Of a stretch of DNA of 64,000 nt, positions 43,912 through 55,490 are shown one piece after another; within the stretch, counting starts at the first letter, position 1; each line of letters begins with the position of its first letter. The translations under genes were made by a program, and so were the position numbers. Origin of the DNA: Acholeplasma laidlawii. Its GTDB lineage: Bacteria; Bacillota_I; Bacilli_A; Acholeplasmatales; Acholeplasmataceae. Below the pieces are notes generated by a model. That model was not told where the DNA came from and did not search any database. It saw nothing but the letters and a program-made list of their open reading frames with translations. Location: positions 1 to 64,000 of the forward strand of contig NZ_JADNRS010000053.1 of assembly GCF_015709225.1 (NCBI RefSeq), given 5' to 3'.

Positions 43912-44403
43912 TTAAGCAGGTAATTGTGTCCACATTAAGATGGATACAAGTAATGCTAAAATCGCATAAGTTTCTACTAAGGCTGTCATTGTAATCCCAC
44001 GTGTTGAGATCTCCGGTCTTTTACCTGTCATTAAAATAGATGAAGCTGCCATTTTACCTTGGTAAATTGCTGATACTAAACCAACAAGTGCAATTGGTAA
44101 TGCTGCTGCAAAATACATTTGACCTTGCATTTCTGTTAATGCGATTGGTGATCCTGTTAACCAACCCATTCTAACTAATAATAATACAGCAACTAAGAAT
44201 CCATAAATACCTTGTGTACCTGAAAGTGCTTGTAATACTAAGACTTTACCGAATAGATCTGGTTTTTCACTTAATACTCCTGTTGCTGCTCTACCAGCAA
44301 TAGAAACCCCCATTGCTGATCCAATACCTGCTAAACCTGCTGCTAAGGCAACTCCCATAAGTGCCCAAGTTAAACCGTCAAATGACATAAAAATGAATGG
44401 CAT
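43912..44403 (-). CDS. ntpK: V-type ATPase rotor subunit K, Na+-type
   Basis: 163 residues, a duplicated four-helix proteolipid. The ion site in the second hairpin has Glu144 (ALVETYAIL); Thr63-Gln64 (LSGTQGIYGF) and Gln115 (YQGKMA) match Thr64, Gln65 and Gln110 of Enterococcus hirae NtpK, which coordinate Na+. Only the second hairpin has the carboxylate, as is usual for V-type K. The ring therefore probably moves Na+ rather than H+. Confidence 0.94.
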   Translation of the reverse strand: MPFIFMSFDGLTWALMGVALAAGLAGIGSAMGVSIAGRAATGVLSEKPDLFGKVLVLQALSGTQGIYGFLVAVLLLVRMGWLTGSPIALTEMQGQMYFAAALPIALVGLVSAIYQGKMAASSILMTGKRPEISTRGITMTALVETYAILALLVSILMWTQLPA

Positions 44404-44408
44404 AATTT

Positions 44409-46316
44409 TTAATTCTCCTTATTAATTTCTTTATTTTCTTTTAAATTGACTTGATAAACATATTTTAATTGTAGGCTAAATGGTTCAAATAAGTAACCGC
44501 CGCCTTCAAAGAATTTTCCATAAAATTCTAGGTATTGTAAACGCCCTGCATGTACGTATGCAGAAAGCATACCCATAATAAAGTTAAACACATGCCCAAT
44601 TAAGTAAATTACAATACCAAGTAATATACCTAATACCGGTATAGAACCCCATACCATTTCTGCAAGTAAGTTCATTGTATAAGCAATAACTGCAGTAGAT
44701 AAAGATAATGCTAAGATTCTAGAATAACTTAAGATATCAGATAAGTAACTAGTTGAGTTATAAAGACCTGTAAATGCTGAAACCATTTTTCCAGCAATAG
44801 ATTTTTGCTCTCTACCATTTAATAAAATGATAATCAGTACACCTAATCCCATGAGTACATAAGATGTGTAAAGTAAAATATTTTGAATTAAGCTCTCTAG
44901 CGGGATAAACGTTGCTGTTATAAATAGACTTAATCCTACCAAGATGAATATCCACGAACCAGCATCATTGAGACCACCTAAAATATCCTTTTGTCTATAA
45001 CTGTTAACAAGTTTTAATAATAAACCATGTACTATATGGACAACACCTAAAATAAGTGAAATGATGAGCATTGGTACCGGATCATTAATAGGATCTAGTA
45101 ACGGAGTGAAGATGGTTGCTCCAAAGAAAGAACCAAATAATATACCTGCACCAATTGCAGTGACACCTGAATAACAAAATACTTTAACTAAATCTTTAGT
45201 TGCACCTCTCAATTTTCCAAACTTAAGTAGTAAACTAAATGCAACAATCATCACCAGTCCATAACCAATATCACCCATCATGATACCAAAGATTAACCAG
45301 TACCAGAAACTCATAGATGGGTTCGGGTCTACTTCTGAGGCAGACGGTGTAGAAAATTGATTTGTAATATATTCATAAGGTTTAACAAATCTATTATTCT
45401 TTAATGCTGTAGGCACTGATTCTTCTGGAAGAGCATCTCGAGCTTCCAATTCAAACACTAAATTTTTACGGTTGAGTATTTCGCTAATACCATCTACTTG
45501 ATCACGTCGCACCCAACCTTCTACATAAACTGTAGTTTCTGTACTTAGTAGATCAATCTGTAATTTTGATTCTTTACTTAAAAGTTGATCATGTAAGAGT
45601 TTTAGTGCTCCTAAATCTTTACTAGAATCGATAAAGAATTGTTCGGTTTCTTTCATTTCTTTTTCAATCGATTCTAATTCGGAATTTAAGTCAGTTATCA
45701 CTTCAATATTTGTCTTATCATAGTTTCTATTAGGCTCTATATTAAAATCCATAGATTCGAGTAAAGCTTCTAATTTGTCACTTTGGTCTTTATCGATTAG
45801 GATAGAAACATAATAATAATTATCATCATTACTCAAAACATCTAAAAATGCCCCTAAAGTATCCATATGACCTTTAAATGCATCATATTTTTCTTTTTGG
45901 ATAAACCCTAACACTACTTGTGTAAATCTTAAGGTTTCTATTCTTGATTGACTCACACTTAAATTCTTATATGGTAAAAGTTCCTCATATTTTTCTTTTA
46001 AGGATTTTTGAGTTTCTTGTAATTTATAATATGTATTTTGCAAATCTAAAATATTTGCTGTAAGTTCTAGGCTATGTTGATCCAAGAGTTCAAATTCAGA
46101 CTTAGTAACAATCGCGTTATTACCAGTAGATTTTTTTAGATATCTTTCGATAATTTCAATAGCTTTACCTACACGAATTAAATCTTCTGAAGGTGTAACT
46201 GATTTAAAATGCTTCTTATCAGGCATAAACAGGGCATGCATTTGAAGTTCATTCAAAATTTGCTCTTTATCACTTTCTAGAAAAATTAATTTTACTTTTT
46301 GCATTGAAACAATCAT
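44409..46316 (-). CDS. ntpI: V-type ATPase subunit I (membrane stator, a-type)
   Basis: 635 residues: a cytoplasmic N-terminal half with coiled coils (~1-320) and a C-terminal seven-to-eight-helix domain starting near SFWYWLIFGIMMGDIGYGL. The conserved SYSRILALSLSTAVIAY carries the essential Arg that faces the rotor Glu, and IGHVFNFIMGMLSAYVHAGR follows. Its start overlaps the previous gene (ATGA). Confidence 0.95.
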   Translation of the reverse strand: MIVSMQKVKLIFLESDKEQILNELQMHALFMPDKKHFKSVTPSEDLIRVGKAIEIIERYLKKSTGNNAIVTKSEFELLDQHSLELTANILDLQNTYYKLQETQKSLKEKYEELLPYKNLSVSQSRIETLRFTQVVLGFIQKEKYDAFKGHMDTLGAFLDVLSNDDNYYYVSILIDKDQSDKLEALLESMDFNIEPNRNYDKTNIEVITDLNSELESIEKEMKETEQFFIDSSKDLGALKLLHDQLLSKESKLQIDLLSTETTVYVEGWVRRDQVDGISEILNRKNLVFELEARDALPEESVPTALKNNRFVKPYEYITNQFSTPSASEVDPNPSMSFWYWLIFGIMMGDIGYGLVMIVAFSLLLKFGKLRGATKDLVKVFCYSGVTAIGAGILFGSFFGATIFTPLLDPINDPVPMLIISLILGVVHIVHGLLLKLVNSYRQKDILGGLNDAGSWIFILVGLSLFITATFIPLESLIQNILLYTSYVLMGLGVLIIILLNGREQKSIAGKMVSAFTGLYNSTSYLSDILSYSRILALSLSTAVIAYTMNLLAEMVWGSIPVLGILLGIVIYLIGHVFNFIMGMLSAYVHAGRLQYLEFYGKFFEGGGYLFEPFSLQLKYVYQVNLKENKEINKEN

Positions 46317-46621
46317 TTTGATATTACCTCTTTTTTAAGTAATTCCAAATATTTAGATGTTACATCTTTATAGTCGGTTTCAATTTTTTGACGTAGTTTC
46401 TCTTTAGCTACATCATTTTCTTTAGTAATTGCCTCCACTTCTAAATCAGCTTCTTTTTGTAAGTGATTTATCTTTTCAAGTTGTGCTTGTTTAAGTGTAT
46501 CAATTACTTGTTTTACTTCTAATCTAGCTTTTTCTAGCATAGCTTCTTTTTCTTTTTTTGCATTTTCAATGTTTTGTTCCACTTGATTTTCTAATGCAAT
46601 AATCGCTTCTAACTTGCTCAA
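46313..46621 (-). CDS. ntpF: V-type ATPase short coiled-coil stalk subunit (G/H type)
   Basis: 102 residues, almost wholly a Glu/Lys/Ala-rich coiled coil (ENQVEQNIENAKKEKEAMLE). It begins with TTG at 46621, supported by AGGAGG 7 bp upstream. It is the small partner of subunit E in the peripheral stalk, and the first gene of the operon, so the whole order matches ntpFIKECGABD. Confidence 0.85.
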   Translation of the reverse strand: MSKLEAIIALENQVEQNIENAKKEKEAMLEKARLEVKQVIDTLKQAQLEKINHLQKEADLEVEAITKENDVAKEKLRQKIETDYKDVTSKYLELLKKEVISK

Positions 46622-47172
46622 ATGCCGTCCTCCTTTATGTATGTTTCTCTTTTTAATTATTTTAAAATCACTTCAAATGTCTGCAATAAATCAAATATCA
46701 ATTTTAATCCATTATTATTGCAGATATTTTGTTCTAATGTATATCCTTAAACCTGTTCTATGTATAATTTGATAAGTAAGTCTAATTAGATATTTTATTT
46801 AAGTCCATATAACATATATTTTAACTAAATATTTTTATCAAAATACACTTAATAAATAGCATATGATCAATCACTATTAACATATTAAAAAATTGCCTCA
46901 TATGATTTATATTTATAGATGAAGTTTTTGGAATTGTTGATGCTTAGATTATTGTACCACTTGTTTAATAAAATGATCTTTATAATGCAATTACATAAAT
47001 ATCAAATATAATTTACACATATCCTTGTTCACCGTTAAAAAGTTAGTTATTTCCCTTTTATCTTGACTAGTTGATTGTGTGAATTGCATTCGTTATCTAC
47101 AAGTGCATATATTTCATATCACCTATTTATACACTATAACTATTTTAACATATTTTTAGGTAATTAACGACA
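46622..47172. other. Long AT-rich gap between the two ATPase operons
   Basis: About 550 bp without a credible coding frame or tRNA. It holds an inverted repeat TCTGCAATAA (46680-46689) ... TTATTGCAGA (46715-46724) about 60-100 bp upstream of the V-ATPase start, and a weak candidate promoter on the minus strand (TTGATA 46836-46841, 17 bp, TATATG 46813-46818). The gap is much larger than others in this compact region, so a leader RNA or regulatory sites are plausible, but I recognise no known riboswitch. Confidence 0.5.
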
Positions 47173-47221
47173 AAAAATACCCTTAAAACTGATGTTCTTA
47201 TCAATATTTAATGGGTATTTT
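47173..47221 (-). terminator. Terminator of the F-ATP synthase operon
   Basis: Arms AAAATACCCTTAAA and TTTAATGGGTATTTT pair (one bulge) across a ~20-nt loop, followed on the minus strand by TTTTTTG, immediately after atpC. Confidence 0.75.
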
Positions 47222-47225
47222 GTTA

Positions 47226-49852
<2,627 letters not shown>

Positions 49853-49853
<1 letters not shown>

Positions 49854-51358
49854 TAGATAAATCTCCTTACGTGATCTATAAATGTTTCAATTAATGCCTT
49901 ATCTTTAATTGCTTTATGTTCAATTAATTCTTTCTTGAGTTTTTTACCGGTTTCATTTAAAGATAAGCCTTGTTCAATTTCAGCCATTAAAGACCTGATT
50001 TGTTTTAGGTTTAAATCATCCATAAAGCCATTTTCAAGTGCATAGAATGTTACTATTTGACTTGGCATATCAATAAGTTCATGTACATCTTGCTTTAATA
50101 TTTCAACCGTTTTACGTCCACGGTCTAAGCGACGTTTAGAACTTGGGTCTAAGTCTGAACCAAATTGTGCAAAACTTTCTAATTCTCTAAAGTTAGCAAG
50201 CGAAATACGCAAGGTTCCAGCTACTTGTTTCATTGCTTTCCACTGTGCACTCCCGCCCACACGAGAAACAGATAGTCCTGCATTAATTGCAGGTCTTACG
50301 CCTTGGTAGAAAAGTTTTTGTTCTAAGTATAACTGACCATCTGTAATACTAATAATATTGGTTGGAATGTAGGCACTAATATCTCCTGCTTGTGTTTCAA
50401 CAATTGGTAGTGCAGTAATTGAACCACCACCATGTTCTTTATTTAATTTTCCTGCACGTTCTAGTAATCTAGAGTGTAGATAGAAAATATCGCCAGGATA
50501 TGCCTCACGTCCACTTGGACGTTTCATTAATAATGATAATTCTCTATAGGCTACTGCATGTTTTGATAAATCATCATAAATGATTAATACATCTTTACCT
50601 TGTTCCATGAAGTATTCAGCAATTGATGAACCTGTATATGGCGCAATGTAGAGTAATGTTGCTTCTTTTGAAGCACCAGCATTTACAATCACTGTATAAT
50701 CTAAAGCATCTTTAATTTGTAATAATTTGACTAGATTGGCAATCGTTGAGTCTTTTTGTCCAATAGCAACATACACACAAATCACGTCTTTACCACGTTG
50801 ATTAATGATAGTGTCTACAGCAATCGTAGATTTCCCAGTTTGTCTATCCCCAATAATTAATTCTCTTTGTCCTTTTCCAATTGGAACAAGTGCATCGATT
50901 ACTTTGATGCCTGTATGAAGTGGTTCATTAATAAATCCACGGTGCATTAAGTCTTTTGCAGGGCGTTCAATCGGATAGTATTTATCAGCATTAATAGTTC
51001 CTTTAAGGTCCAGTGGACTGCCTAGTGGATCTACAACTCTTCCAAGTAAATCGTCTCCTACTGGTACTTCAAATATCTTTTTAGTGGCACGAACATTATC
51101 TCCTTCTTTAATGAGATCAGTACGTCCAAATAAGATAATACCTACATGAAACTGTTCTAAGTTAAACACGAGTCCTTTTACATCATGAGGTAGTTCTACG
51201 AGTTCACCAAGTATGGCTTGGCTTAAACCATAAACTGTTGCAATACCATCTGCTACACTTAAAACTTTACCAATACTTTCTAGTCGGACGTCAGCTTTAT
51301 AGTCTTCAATTTGTTTTTGTATGAGTGCACCAATTTGGTCAATATCAATTTTAGCCAT
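49853..51358 (-). CDS. atpA: F-type ATP synthase alpha subunit
   Basis: 501 residues of normal length: P-loop [13 protein letters not shown], the [14 protein letters not shown] segment, [20 protein letters not shown], and the arginine-finger region [15 protein letters not shown]. It is the non-catalytic nucleotide-binding partner of beta. Confidence 0.98.
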
Positions 51359-51372
51359 GTGATCATCCTTTC

Positions 51373-51888
51373 CTAGATATTTGAGCGCATATCATCTAAA
51401 GCTTTCTTTAGTGAGCGCTCAATACTACGTCCTTGGTAAGTCATCTTTACACCTTCTATTAATGTTGAATCAATATGTTGGTTGAATTCGATTTCTAGAC
51501 CAGGTAGGTAGTCTTGAATTTCTTCTTTTAATTGTTTTAATCTTTTTTTGCTAAGTGGCTTAGCTGAATATAATTGTACATAAGCAATTTTTTGGTTTAG
51601 TCTGGATTTAGCTATCCATTGTTCGTATATGTCTTCGTATAGTCGCACTTGATGATGACGAACAAGTAGCATTAAAAAATTCATGAATAAATCATCAAAT
51701 ATGCCAAGTTCCGTTAACATTTTATTTTTGACTCTATTTCTAATCATTGGAGAGTCTAATAAAACGATCCAGTCCGGGTAATCTCTTGCGACTGCAACAA
51801 ATGTTTCAAACTGTTCAATAATAGATTCGATGGCATCTTCCTTAAGCGCAAGCTTAAAGAGTGCATCAGAATAAATAGTTGATGTCAT
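51373..51888 (-). CDS. atpH: F-type ATP synthase delta subunit
   Basis: 171 residues: N-terminal six-helix bundle and C-terminal domain with [20 protein letters not shown], the OSCP/delta signature. It fixes the b-dimer to the top of F1. The start overlaps atpF by 4 bp. Confidence 0.9.
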   Translation of the reverse strand: MTSTIYSDALFKLALKEDAIESIIEQFETFVAVARDYPDWIVLLDSPMIRNRVKNKMLTELGIFDDLFMNFLMLLVRHHQVRLYEDIYEQWIAKSRLNQKIAYVQLYSAKPLSKKRLKQLKEEIQDYLPGLEIEFNQHIDSTLIEGVKMTYQGRSIERSLKKALDDMRSNI

Positions 51889-52412
51889 AATTTCTCATCA
51901 AGCATTTCATCGATAACTTCATCGATGTTATCATCGGTAACTTGGTGGGATACAATCTTTTCTGCTACATCAAATGCAATATTTTTAATATTTTCACGTA
52001 TTTTTTCACTCTGAAGGCGTAACTCTTGTTGAACATCTCTATCCACTTGTTGAATACGTCTTTTTGCTTCATTACGTGCTTCACTAATGATGCGCTCTTT
52101 TTCAAGTTGCGCCTCACTCATTAATGTATCTTTCATTTGACGAGCTTCTTTTCTCATATCTTCATATTCAGTTTGTAGTTCATATCTGATTTGTGCGACA
52201 CGTTCACGTTCATGAGCTGCTTCATAAAGTTCTTTAGAAAGCGCTTCTTGACGTTGTTCTAAGTATCTTGTAATAGGTTTCCATAGAAAGATACGTACAA
52301 CAATAATTAGAATAACAGTTGCAGCTATTTGCCATAAGACTAAATCCCATCGCTCGAAGATAGAATTTAAACCTTCTTGGATCGCATCAGATATTTCTTT
52401 GAAAATATCCAT
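51885..52412 (-). CDS. atpF: F-type ATP synthase b subunit
   Basis: 175 residues: one N-terminal membrane helix (~25-43, LWQIAATVILIIVVRIF) followed by KPITRYLEQRQEAL and a long charged coiled coil. It is the peripheral stalk dimer. Confidence 0.95.
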   Translation of the reverse strand: MDIFKEISDAIQEGLNSIFERWDLVLWQIAATVILIIVVRIFLWKPITRYLEQRQEALSKELYEAAHERERVAQIRYELQTEYEDMRKEARQMKDTLMSEAQLEKERIISEARNEAKRRIQQVDRDVQQELRLQSEKIRENIKNIAFDVAEKIVSHQVTDDNIDEVIDEMLDEKL

Positions 52413-52423
52413 AATTTATCCTT

Positions 52424-52684
52424 TTACTTACTTGATAATATAAATGCAATAATTAATGCATAAATACCAGAAGTTTCTACCATCGCTTGACCTAAGATCA
52501 TGGTCACTGTAATTTTACCACTTGCTTCTGGTTGGCGACCTACAGCCTCAACCGCACGTGCAGCAGCTAGCCCTTGTCCAATACCTGCTAAACCAGCAGC
52601 TAAAATGGAAATACCAGCACCTAAGTATGCTAAACCGTTAGCAAAGAATTCTGTTTGTGTCATTATTTGAAAAAATGTATTCAT
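52424..52684 (-). CDS. atpE: F-type ATP synthase c subunit, Na+-type
   Basis: 86 residues, helical hairpin with GRQPEASGK in the loop. Ion-site residues are those of Na+-translocating rings: Gln37 (GIGQG), Glu70-Thr71-Ser72 and Tyr75 (AMVETSGIYAL), parallel to Gln32, Glu65-Ser66-Thr67 and Tyr70 in Ilyobacter tartaricus. Proton-type rings lack this Q...E(S/T)(T/S)..Y set. The ring should therefore couple to Na+. Confidence 0.95.
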   Translation of the reverse strand: MNTFFQIMTQTEFFANGLAYLGAGISILAAGLAGIGQGLAAARAVEAVGRQPEASGKITVTMILGQAMVETSGIYALIIAFILSSK

Positions 52685-52685
52685 G

Positions 52686-53381
52686 TCATATGCCTCCTTT
52701 GATTTCTAAATCACTTTCTTCTATTTTATTTGATGAAAATACAGTTGTAAGTAATACAAATACGATGGTTTGAATGAGTCCAAATCCTATATCGAATATT
52801 GCGTGAGCAACTGGTCCTGCAATCACAGTTGCTGGTCCAGATACTGCATATATGAGCATAAGTACTGCTGCTCCGGATGCGATATTCCCAAATAGACGCA
52901 TCGTCATGGAGATTAACGGGGTTAAGTCACTTAATATATTTAAAGGAATCATAACTGGTGAAAACCACCACATGGGTCCCATTAAAGTCTTAAAGTGTTT
53001 AATTCCTTTTGATCTTAATCCAACTGATTGAATTGTTATAACACTTACAATTGCAAATGCTAAGGTTACTGTTGCATATTTGGTTGGTGTATCAAGCAAG
53101 AATAATCCGGATATATTGGATAAAAAGATAAAGATAGCAAGACTTAGTATAATCGGTGCCAGCATCTTCCAGTGTTTACCAATGTTATTCTTAGCATAAT
53201 TATTCATAAACTGAACAAATGTAATAATACCTGTCATAACTTTGCCCGGGTTATCACCAATCTTTAATTTATTGACTTTATGCCTGATAATTAGTGAACA
53301 TATCATTACAACAAAGACAATAATAAAACTTGACCATATATAGTAGGGAATAGTTAATAAATATCTAATGACTTGTTCCAT
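52686..53381 (-). CDS. atpB: F-type ATP synthase a subunit
   Basis: 231 residues from the ATG at 53381, which overlaps the atpI stop (TGATG); a GTG one codon earlier is possible. Five or six helices. The essential stator Arg is in TPLISMTMRLFGNIASGA, and the last helix has FGLIQTIVFVLLTTVF. It forms the ion half-channels with the c-ring. Confidence 0.95.
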   Translation of the reverse strand: MEQVIRYLLTIPYYIWSSFIIVFVVMICSLIIRHKVNKLKIGDNPGKVMTGIITFVQFMNNYAKNNIGKHWKMLAPIILSLAIFIFLSNISGLFLLDTPTKYATVTLAFAIVSVITIQSVGLRSKGIKHFKTLMGPMWWFSPVMIPLNILSDLTPLISMTMRLFGNIASGAAVLMLIYAVSGPATVIAGPVAHAIFDIGFGLIQTIVFVLLTTVFSSNKIEESDLEIKGGI

Positions 53382-53761
53382 CACTTTTTCACCCCACTTT
53401 TACTTGTTAATGCATTAATGATTGTTGCAATCTGTATAATAGAAAATCCTGTAACTAAACTAATACCTATAAACTCTAGATTAGCACTATCTTTATTTAG
53501 CCAAATAACTAAAAATGCAACAATTACATAAATCATATATCTAAGAAATAAGGTACTAAATACAGTAATTTGATTAATCTCTTTATAACGCTCTATACGC
53601 TCTAATAAAAAGTAATTACCAATAGTAATCACACCCGCGATTAAGAAATAAAGGAGTAAATCTAAAAATAAGGTACTATAAATAATTGTACCTATAAGTA
53701 GTAACATGCCTGCGTAAACATACGTTTTTTTTAAATTAATCGCTTTGTCCGTTTTCTTCAT
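53381..53761 (-). CDS. atpI: ATP synthase protein I (AtpI)
   Basis: 126 residues with four predicted membrane helices (VYAGMLLLIGTIIYSTLFL, LLLYFLIAGVITIGNYFLL, MIYVIVAFLVIWL and a final one), in the position before atpB where AtpI occurs. It assists c-ring assembly in other species. The sequence is poorly conserved, so the call depends on topology and location. Confidence 0.75.
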   Translation of the reverse strand: MKKTDKAINLKKTYVYAGMLLLIGTIIYSTLFLDLLLYFLIAGVITIGNYFLLERIERYKEINQITVFSTLFLRYMIYVIVAFLVIWLNKDSANLEFIGISLVTGFSIIQIATIINALTSKSGVKK

Positions 53762-53975
53762 TATCTACCTTGGTTAACCTTTCATTCCTAAAAAATTGAT
53801 ACAACAATAACATGCTAACAAATAAGCCTAGAATTAAGCCGATACCTGAATATAATGCTTCACTAGTACCTTCTGGATCTTGATATTTACCAAGCATGGC
53901 ACCTAATATGCCCCCCAGTATCATGTTGAATATAAACTGGGTTATTAACACATAAACTTTGGTTGCTCTTCTCAT
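53736..53975 (-). CDS. atpZ: AtpZ-like membrane protein
   Basis: 79 residues with two helices: QFIFNMILGGILGAMLGKY and LYSGIGLILGLFVSMLLLYQ, separated by an acidic loop, then a charged tail. Size and glycine-rich hairpin match AtpZ, which with AtpI heads many F-ATPase operons. The 3' end overlaps atpI by 26 bp. It is the first gene of the operon. Confidence 0.75.
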   Translation of the reverse strand: MRRATKVYVLITQFIFNMILGGILGAMLGKYQDPEGTSEALYSGIGLILGLFVSMLLLYQFFRNERLTKVDNEENGQSD

Positions 53976-54029
53976 GTTATCACCACTTGTTTAAGTCTTA
54001 TTTATAAAAAATAGTTATTTCTTATTTAA

Positions 54030-54058
54030 ATTATAACATAAAACAGCCCTAATCTAAA
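54030..54058 (-). promoter_or_regulatory. Promoter of the F-ATP synthase operon
   Basis: Minus strand TTTAGA (54053-54058), 17-bp spacer ending in TGT, TATAAT (54030-54035): an extended -10 promoter ~55 bp before the atpZ start. Confidence 0.65.
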
Positions 54059-54128
54059 ATAATTTGTCTAATATGTTATTAATCTTTAAATTGATACTAA
54101 ATGCGTTATAGTAAGCCATTAAACATAA

Positions 54129-54170
54129 CAAAAAATACACAGATATACCCTTATAAGTATGTCTGTGTAT
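54129..54170 (-). terminator. Terminator of the ABC-TldD-TldE operon
   Basis: 14-bp stem (ATACACAGATATAC with GTATGTCTGTGTAT, one G-U) and an 8-nt loop, followed on the minus strand by a TTTTTTG run, just after the TldE stop. Confidence 0.85.
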
Positions 54171-54176
54171 CTAGTA

Positions 54177-55490
54177 TTATTTTTCTTCACCTGAGACCAT
54201 AAGTTCACCAACGTGTACCGTTGGAGAACCAGTGCCTGAAACATCAAATGTAAGGTCTGAACCAATACCTTGAATATTCTTTAATACATCAAACCAGTTT
54301 CCCGATAAGACAACCATTTTAACTGGATGATCTAGTTTACCATCTTTGATGAATACGCCACCAGCTTGTAAACTAAAGCTTCCATTAGAATGGTTAACAC
54401 CTGCATGTAATCCAACAAGATCAGTGACATAGAAACCTTCTTTAATATCTTTAATTAATGCATTAAAGTCTTTTTTACCTGGTTCTAAGTACAATCCGGC
54501 AGGTCCAATGCCGCCTCCAAATGCGTTACCAGTTGGTGTTTCATTAAATAACTTAGCAGTCTTTAATGAATGTAAGAACCCTGTGAAAACACCATTATCA
54601 ATAATCTTTTTAGGATTTGATGCAACCCCTTCATCATCGAATGAGTTTTGGAATGGTGCTAGTTCATTTAACGGATCATCCCATAGATTAAAGCCTTCTA
54701 CTGCAATTTGCTGACCCTTCTTATCTTTAAGTGGTGTCATTTTACGATAAGCTGCCTCCCCTGAGAATAGTCCAGAGAATACACCTAACATATCACCAAA
54801 TCTTTTCGCTGAGAAAACTGTGTCATACTTTTTAGTTTTAATCGATTTACCATCTAATTTGGATAGACCATTATCAATTGTCTTTTGAGCGTCTTTTTGT
54901 GCATCAAAATCGCTAAATTTCTTAGCTAGCGTGATATCATAACCAGATTTTATATCACCATTTTTCTCAAATATACCCACTGCATATGCGTAAGAGAAAT
55001 TATGTTTTCTAGTTAGATTTAAACCCTTAGAGTTAATAATTGTTGTTTCACCATAACTTTCAGAGTAGCTTGTAGTATCTACTTGTTTGACAAATTCATT
55101 TGCTAAAACATTTTTTTCTAGTGCGATTAAGTAATCAATTTTATCTTTTACTGGAACACTGTCAAAATCAAATGTGTTTTCTTTAACTACAGGATAACTT
55201 GGTGAACCTTCAAAAATAATTGCAGGCTCTTTTACAGTTAGAGCTTCTGCATTTAATTTAAGTAAATCAAATGCTTTATGAACTGCTTCATCTGATAAGT
55301 CTTCTAAAACAAAACTGACTAGTTTTTCATCATATACTGCACGAATTTTAGCTTTTTCAACATCAGCTGTTGTTAGATTTTCAACTTTACCTTGGTAAAC
55401 TTCAATCGATAAACTCTTAGATCTGGTTGAAAATATTTCGACATCACTAAATCCTTTATTTAATCCTATTTCAATCCAATTTTTAAACAT
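54177..55490 (-). CDS. tldE: TldE/PmbA-like metalloprotease partner
   Basis: 437 residues of the PmbA/TldE family: SKSLSIEVYQGKVENLTTAD at the start, the GLNLTRKHNFSYAYAVG middle and GLHAGVNHSNGSFSLQAGG near the C-terminus. It lacks the HExxxH motif, as expected for the non-catalytic partner that forms the TldD/E heterodimer. That complex degrades unfolded peptides through its inner chamber and matures or destroys some ribosomal peptides. Shares one base with the tldD stop. Confidence 0.92.
   Translation of the reverse strand: MFKNWIEIGLNKGFSDVEIFSTRSKSLSIEVYQGKVENLTTADVEKAKIRAVYDEKLVSFVLEDLSDEAVHKAFDLLKLNAEALTVKEPAIIFEGSPSYPVVKENTFDFDSVPVKDKIDYLIALEKNVLANEFVKQVDTTSYSESYGETTIINSKGLNLTRKHNFSYAYAVGIFEKNGDIKSGYDITLAKKFSDFDAQKDAQKTIDNGLSKLDGKSIKTKKYDTVFSAKRFGDMLGVFSGLFSGEAAYRKMTPLKDKKGQQIAVEGFNLWDDPLNELAPFQNSFDDEGVASNPKKIIDNGVFTGFLHSLKTAKLFNETPTGNAFGGGIGPAGLYLEPGKKDFNALIKDIKEGFYVTDLVGLHAGVNHSNGSFSLQAGGVFIKDGKLDHPVKMVVLSGNWFDVLKNIQGIGSDLTFDVSGTGSPTVHVGELMVSGEEK

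Noticed and set aside
53976-54176. Peptide precursor gene next to tldD/tldE
   Set aside because: Only a promoter, AT-rich DNA and a terminator are found; no small frame with a ribosome site. The same holds for 60421-60608.
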